Of a stretch of DNA of 64,000 nt, positions 61,442 to 64,000 are shown piece by piece (the first letter of the stretch is position 1; each line of letters opens with the position of its first letter). The notes under the pieces are model-generated. The model was not told the DNA's origin, did no database searches, and was given only the letters and a program-made list of their open reading frames with translations. A program made the translations under genes and the position numbers. Origin of the DNA: Solirubrobacter sp963837485 (GTDB taxonomy: Bacteria > Actinomycetota > Thermoleophilia > Solirubrobacterales > Solirubrobacteraceae); NCBI GenBank assembly GCA_963837485.1, contig CAWINP010000002.1:1-64000 (forward strand), in the 5' to 3' direction.

Positions 61442-61941
61442 CCCGGCAGCTCGTACTGCTCGTCGCCGGCGGTGAGGACGGCCGGCTCGCCCTTGCGGGC
61501 GACGATCGCGATCGGGATGTCGGGGTCGCGGGTTCCGAACACGGCGGAGGCCACGCTGCGACCCCCGAGCGCGCCGGCGAGCGCCTTCAGCGAGTCGGCG
61601 AGGTGCTCGATCGCGCCGATCGGGGCGGACAGCTCGCCGGTCTCGAGGTCGAGCCGGATCGCCGTGTGCGGGATCGCGCGGACGTCGGGCAACGGCAACG
61701 CGCGCACCGCGTCGCCGGTGCCTGCCCTAGCCGCGTTGCGGCCGTCCGCCGTGCCGACCGCGGGCGGCGCGGTCTCCACGCAGTCGCCGTCGGTCACCTC
61801 GGCGGTCCCGTCGCGATCGAGCTCGATCATCAGGGCGGGCTGCTCGTCGCCGCGGTCGATCAGCAGCACGACCCGCGTCGCGCCGGCCGCCCGGGCGAAC
61901 GCGCGCGCGGTAGCGACCGCCTCTTGCGCCGCCTCGTCCAC
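61438..61941 (-). CDS. Hypothetical protein
   Basis: 167 residues from GTG 61941 (AAQEAVATARAFARAAGATR, VVLLIDRGDEQPALMIELDR). Alternating beta/alpha composition, with a C-terminal segment LGGRSVASAVFGTRDPDIPI and VARKGEPAVLTAGDEQYELP. No recognised domain. Stop overlaps the CGNR stop by four bases. Confidence 0.7.
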   Translation of the reverse strand: MDEAAQEAVATARAFARAAGATRVVLLIDRGDEQPALMIELDRDGTAEVTDGDCVETAPPAVGTADGRNAARAGTGDAVRALPLPDVRAIPHTAIRLDLETGELSAPIGAIEHLADSLKALAGALGGRSVASAVFGTRDPDIPIAIVARKGEPAVLTAGDEQYELPG

Positions 61942-61952
61942 GCGGGCTGATG

Positions 61953-62309
61953 CTACGACGCCGCCGCGCCGGCCTTGCGCGCCTCGACCTCGTGCGGGTT
62001 CTCGGCGTAGCCGCCGCGGACGTAGCTCCACCACATCCGTAGCCGGTGGTCCTGGTCCTGCCACACGTGGCACAGCTCGTGCGCGATCAGCGAGGGCGAG
62101 GTGCGGCTCAGCGGGTGCTTGAGCAAGATCAGCGGCCCCATCTCGTAGCCGTGAAAGCGCCGGAACCACGGCAGCCGGAACAGCCACGGGACGTGGAGGA
62201 TGCGGACACGGTCGATCCGCACCGGCCTGGGATAGAACCCGAGCCGGTCCAGCGTCGCCTTCGCCTGCTTCAGCGCCGCCAGCTCGGCCGGCGACCGCCT
62301 CAGGCCCAC
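61953..62309 (-). CDS. Compact metalloprotease-like protein
   Basis: 118 residues. Zinc motif SLIAHELCHVWQDQDHRLRM with a downstream acidic residue in GGYAENPHEVEARKAG, resembling minigluzincin or DUF4157-type compact proteases. Hydrophobic LHVPWLFRLPWFRRFHGYE precedes it; no signal peptide. Eleven bases upstream of the hypothetical gene, same strand, likely co-transcribed. Confidence 0.75.
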   Translation of the reverse strand: MGLRRSPAELAALKQAKATLDRLGFYPRPVRIDRVRILHVPWLFRLPWFRRFHGYEMGPLILLKHPLSRTSPSLIAHELCHVWQDQDHRLRMWWSYVRGGYAENPHEVEARKAGAAAS

Positions 62310-62358
62310 GCGGTCACCCGGCCACGCTCACGCGCCCGCGCCGTGTCGTCTCGTGTCG

Positions 62359-64000
62359 TCAAGCGTCGCCGAGGATGTCGCGGACGCGGCGTGCGGCGAG
62401 GTCGTCGAGGTCGCCGAGCAGCGGTGCGATGTACGCCGCGTACGCATCGCGGGCGAGGGTCGCTTCGTCGGCGGGCGCGGCCGCGTTGCGTGCCGCCGCG
62501 TGACGGGCGGCGTCGATGAACACTCCCGCCCCGAGCGGCGCGACCTCGGCGAGCGGCACCAGCCGCGCGACCGCCGCCGCAGCGGTCGCGTCCCCGCGGG
62601 CCGCGACGTTGAGCGCCGCGACCAGCACCTGGCCGGCCGGAGCCAGCACCTCGACGACCGCGAACCGCCGCAGCAGCGCCGCCGACGCGTCGGGCGCGCC
62701 GGACGCCGTCGCGACGATGCGCCAGCCCGCGTCGGGTGCCGCCTCGTCGCCGCCTCCGAGCAGGACAGGCAGGCCGGCGAGGAACGACGACAACGCGCCG
62801 AGCGCGTCGTCGAGGTCCGCGCGGTCGAGCTCGTCGATGATCATCCAGCGGCCACGCTTGGCGGATTCGACGACCACCGCTTGGTCCGCCCATTCGCCGT
62901 GCGCGGTGACGAGCGTCGCGCCGTTCGCGCGGCCCGACTGCGCCGCGGCCCGCGCGACCGCGAGCGCGAGCGACGTCTTGCCGGCGCCTGGCGCCCCGGT
63001 CAGCAGCACGTGCTTGCCCGAGCCGAGCGCCGCGGCAAGGTTCGCGTACACCGCATCCGGGAACCGCAGGCCCGCCGCTTCGGCCGCCGCCCGGATCCCC
63101 GCCGGATCGACGAACGCGGCCGCGTCGCTGCGCAGATCGCCCGCCGCACCGGCCAGCGCGGCCCGGCCGAGCGCCGCAATATCGCCGCCGGGCATCGCCG
63201 CGCCGCCGGCACCCGCCGCCGCGGCCGCGCCGGCAAGGCCACCCGGGACCGCGCCCGCAAGGCCACTCCCGGCCGCCGCACCGGCTACGCCGCCCGGCAC
63301 CGCACCCGCAAGGCCACCGCCCGCCGCCGCACCGGCTACGCCGCCCGGCACCGCGCCCGCAAGGCCACCGCCCGCCGCCGCACCGGCCACGCCGCCCGGC
63401 ACCGCGCCCGCAAGGCCACCGCCCGCCGCCGCACCGGCCACGCCGCCCGGCACCGCGCCCGCAAGGCCACCGCCCGCCGCCGCCCCGGCAACACCGCCCG
63501 CAAGTCCGCCGCCCGCGGCGCCCTGCGACGCGCTTGCATCGCCTCCGGTCACCGCCGCGCCCGCGCCGGCTGCCTCAGCGCCGCCACCGCTGCCCGTCGC
63601 CGCTCCTGCGTCTGCGACGCCGCCGCCCGCCGCCGCGCCGCCCGCGTCCGCGACACCGCCCGTAGCCACACCGCCGGCGTCGGCGACACCACCTGCCGCA
63701 GGGGCTGCGACATCGCCGCCTGCCGCCGAGCCACCCGCGACTCCGCCCGAACGCACTCCGCCCGCGTCGGCGACACCGCCGCCCGCCGCCGCGGCGCCCG
63801 CGTCTGCGACCGCGCCCGAACCCGCGCCGCCGGCGTCGGCGACACCGCCGCCCGGCGCCACGCCGCCCGCGTCCGCGACACCGCCCGTAGCCACGCCGCC
63901 GGCGCCCGCGACACCGCCCTCAGCTCCGCCCGCCGGCCCGCTGCTCGCCGCCGCGGCACCAGCGCCGCCACCGGCCTGTGCATAGCCCGCTTCCGCCGGC
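62359..64000 (-). CDS. AAA ATPase (MoxR/McrB-like) with long Gly/Ala repeat N-terminus, partial
   Basis: The C-terminal ~290 residues are an AAA domain: Walker A LLTGAPGAGKTSLALAVARA, then RWMIIDELDRADLDDALGAL (Walker B), sensor ATASGAPDASAALLRRFAVV, C-terminal helical lid to the stop at 62359. N-terminal to it are at least 250 residues of low-complexity sequence: five 17-residue units (GGLAGAVPGGVAGAAAG) and, further out, repeats of GVADAGG. The frame has no stop up to the window edge, so the true start lies beyond 64000. Confidence 0.78.
   Translation of the reverse strand, partial: PAEAGYAQAGGGAGAAAASSGPAGGAEGGVAGAGGVATGGVADAGGVAPGGGVADAGGAGSGAVADAGAAAAGGGVADAGGVRSGGVAGGSAAGGDVAAPAAGGVADAGGVATGGVADAGGAAAGGGVADAGAATGSGGGAEAAGAGAAVTGGDASASQGAAGGGLAGGVAGAAAGGGLAGAVPGGVAGAAAGGGLAGAVPGGVAGAAAGGGLAGAVPGGVAGAAAGGGLAGAVPGGVAGAAAGSGLAGAVPGGLAGAAAAAGAGGAAMPGGDIAALGRAALAGAAGDLRSDAAAFVDPAGIRAAAEAAGLRFPDAVYANLAAALGSGKHVLLTGAPGAGKTSLALAVARAAAQSGRANGATLVTAHGEWADQAVVVESAKRGRWMIIDELDRADLDDALGALSSFLAGLPVLLGGGDEAAPDAGWRIVATASGAPDASAALLRRFAVVEVLAPAGQVLVAALNVAARGDATAAAAVARLVPLAEVAPLGAGVFIDAARHAAARNAAAPADEATLARDAYAAYIAPLLGDLDDLAARRVRDILGDA
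63236..63490. repeat. Tandem 51-bp repeat in the AAA ATPase gene
   Basis: Five units of 51 bp (17 codons), with AAGGCCA at 63259, 63310, 63361, 63412 and 63463. Units are almost identical to each other, implying recent expansion. It encodes GGLAGAVPGGVAGAAAG copies; the more distal 63600-63990 part is a looser heptad GVADAGG array. Confidence 0.9.

Noticed and set aside
63236..63990. CRISPR-like array
   Set aside because: Units are contiguous with no unique spacers and keep one reading frame; it is coding repeat DNA.

Overview
The window is very G+C-rich, densely packed DNA from an actinobacterium. GC-biased third positions, GTG starts, 4-bp ATGA/GTGA overlaps, a DUF6458 membrane protein, GH31/CBM35, FG-GAP and PQQ-type sugar dehydrogenase secreted proteins, and a c-di-AMP riboswitch ahead of a cell-wall hydrolase all fit the Solirubrobacterales/Thermoleophilia (Solirubrobacter or Conexibacter relatives). 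This placement is inferred from gene content. No rRNA, tRNA or CRISPR array was found.

Layout. 1-11.2 kb is a low-density accessory region. It holds an IS110 transposase with a frameshift, a diverged repeat pair, a deleted epoxide hydrolase, an ABC ATPase that has lost its C-terminal domain, and a relic broken by three frameshifts. Among these sit a sulfite-oxidase-like/flavin reductase/DUF6510 operon and a thioredoxin-like protein. 8.5-15.1 kb encodes two large secreted proteins (FG-GAP/ASH, GH31 with CBM35). 15.2-22.8 kb is housekeeping and regulatory, including a seven-gene minus-strand run: acyl-CoA dehydrogenase, zincin, XRE-cupin, DAHP synthase, ArsR, cupin and a small protein. 22.8-29.0 kb has the riboswitch, a PLP/SDR/nitroreductase run, and a TetR regulon whose 25-bp operator/start block occurs exactly twice.

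29.0-35.6 kb has a divergent pair of proteins sharing an LQRSxGN leader (an M15-like peptidase split by a coiled coil, and an esterase), then an aldonolactone oxidase, a rhodanese and two tandem sugar dehydrogenases. 35.7-53 kb is cell-envelope glycosylation: a UDP-galactopyranose-mutase-like flavoprotein, two paralogous OmpR-type two-component pairs, and a continuous run of GT2, GT39-like, regulator, kinase, P450, zinc-motif protein and two more membrane glycosyltransferases. A MASE1 histidine kinase, a GT87-like protein and GtrA follow. 53.5-60 kb has a secreted esterase, a 15-bp-arm hairpin, and a six-gene regulator-kinase-lipoprotein-membrane fusion-ATPase-permease operon. The end carries small proteins, a CGNR regulator, a compact metalloprotease and an AAA ATPase with a long Gly/Ala repeat region that runs off the window.

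Five otherwise full-length genes each carry one single-base frameshift (near 292, 30711, 33350, 35242 and 49445). They may be true pseudogenes or assembly indels; the sequence alone cannot decide. Two further genes appear to begin at non-standard codons (CTG at 3505, ATA at 27216).
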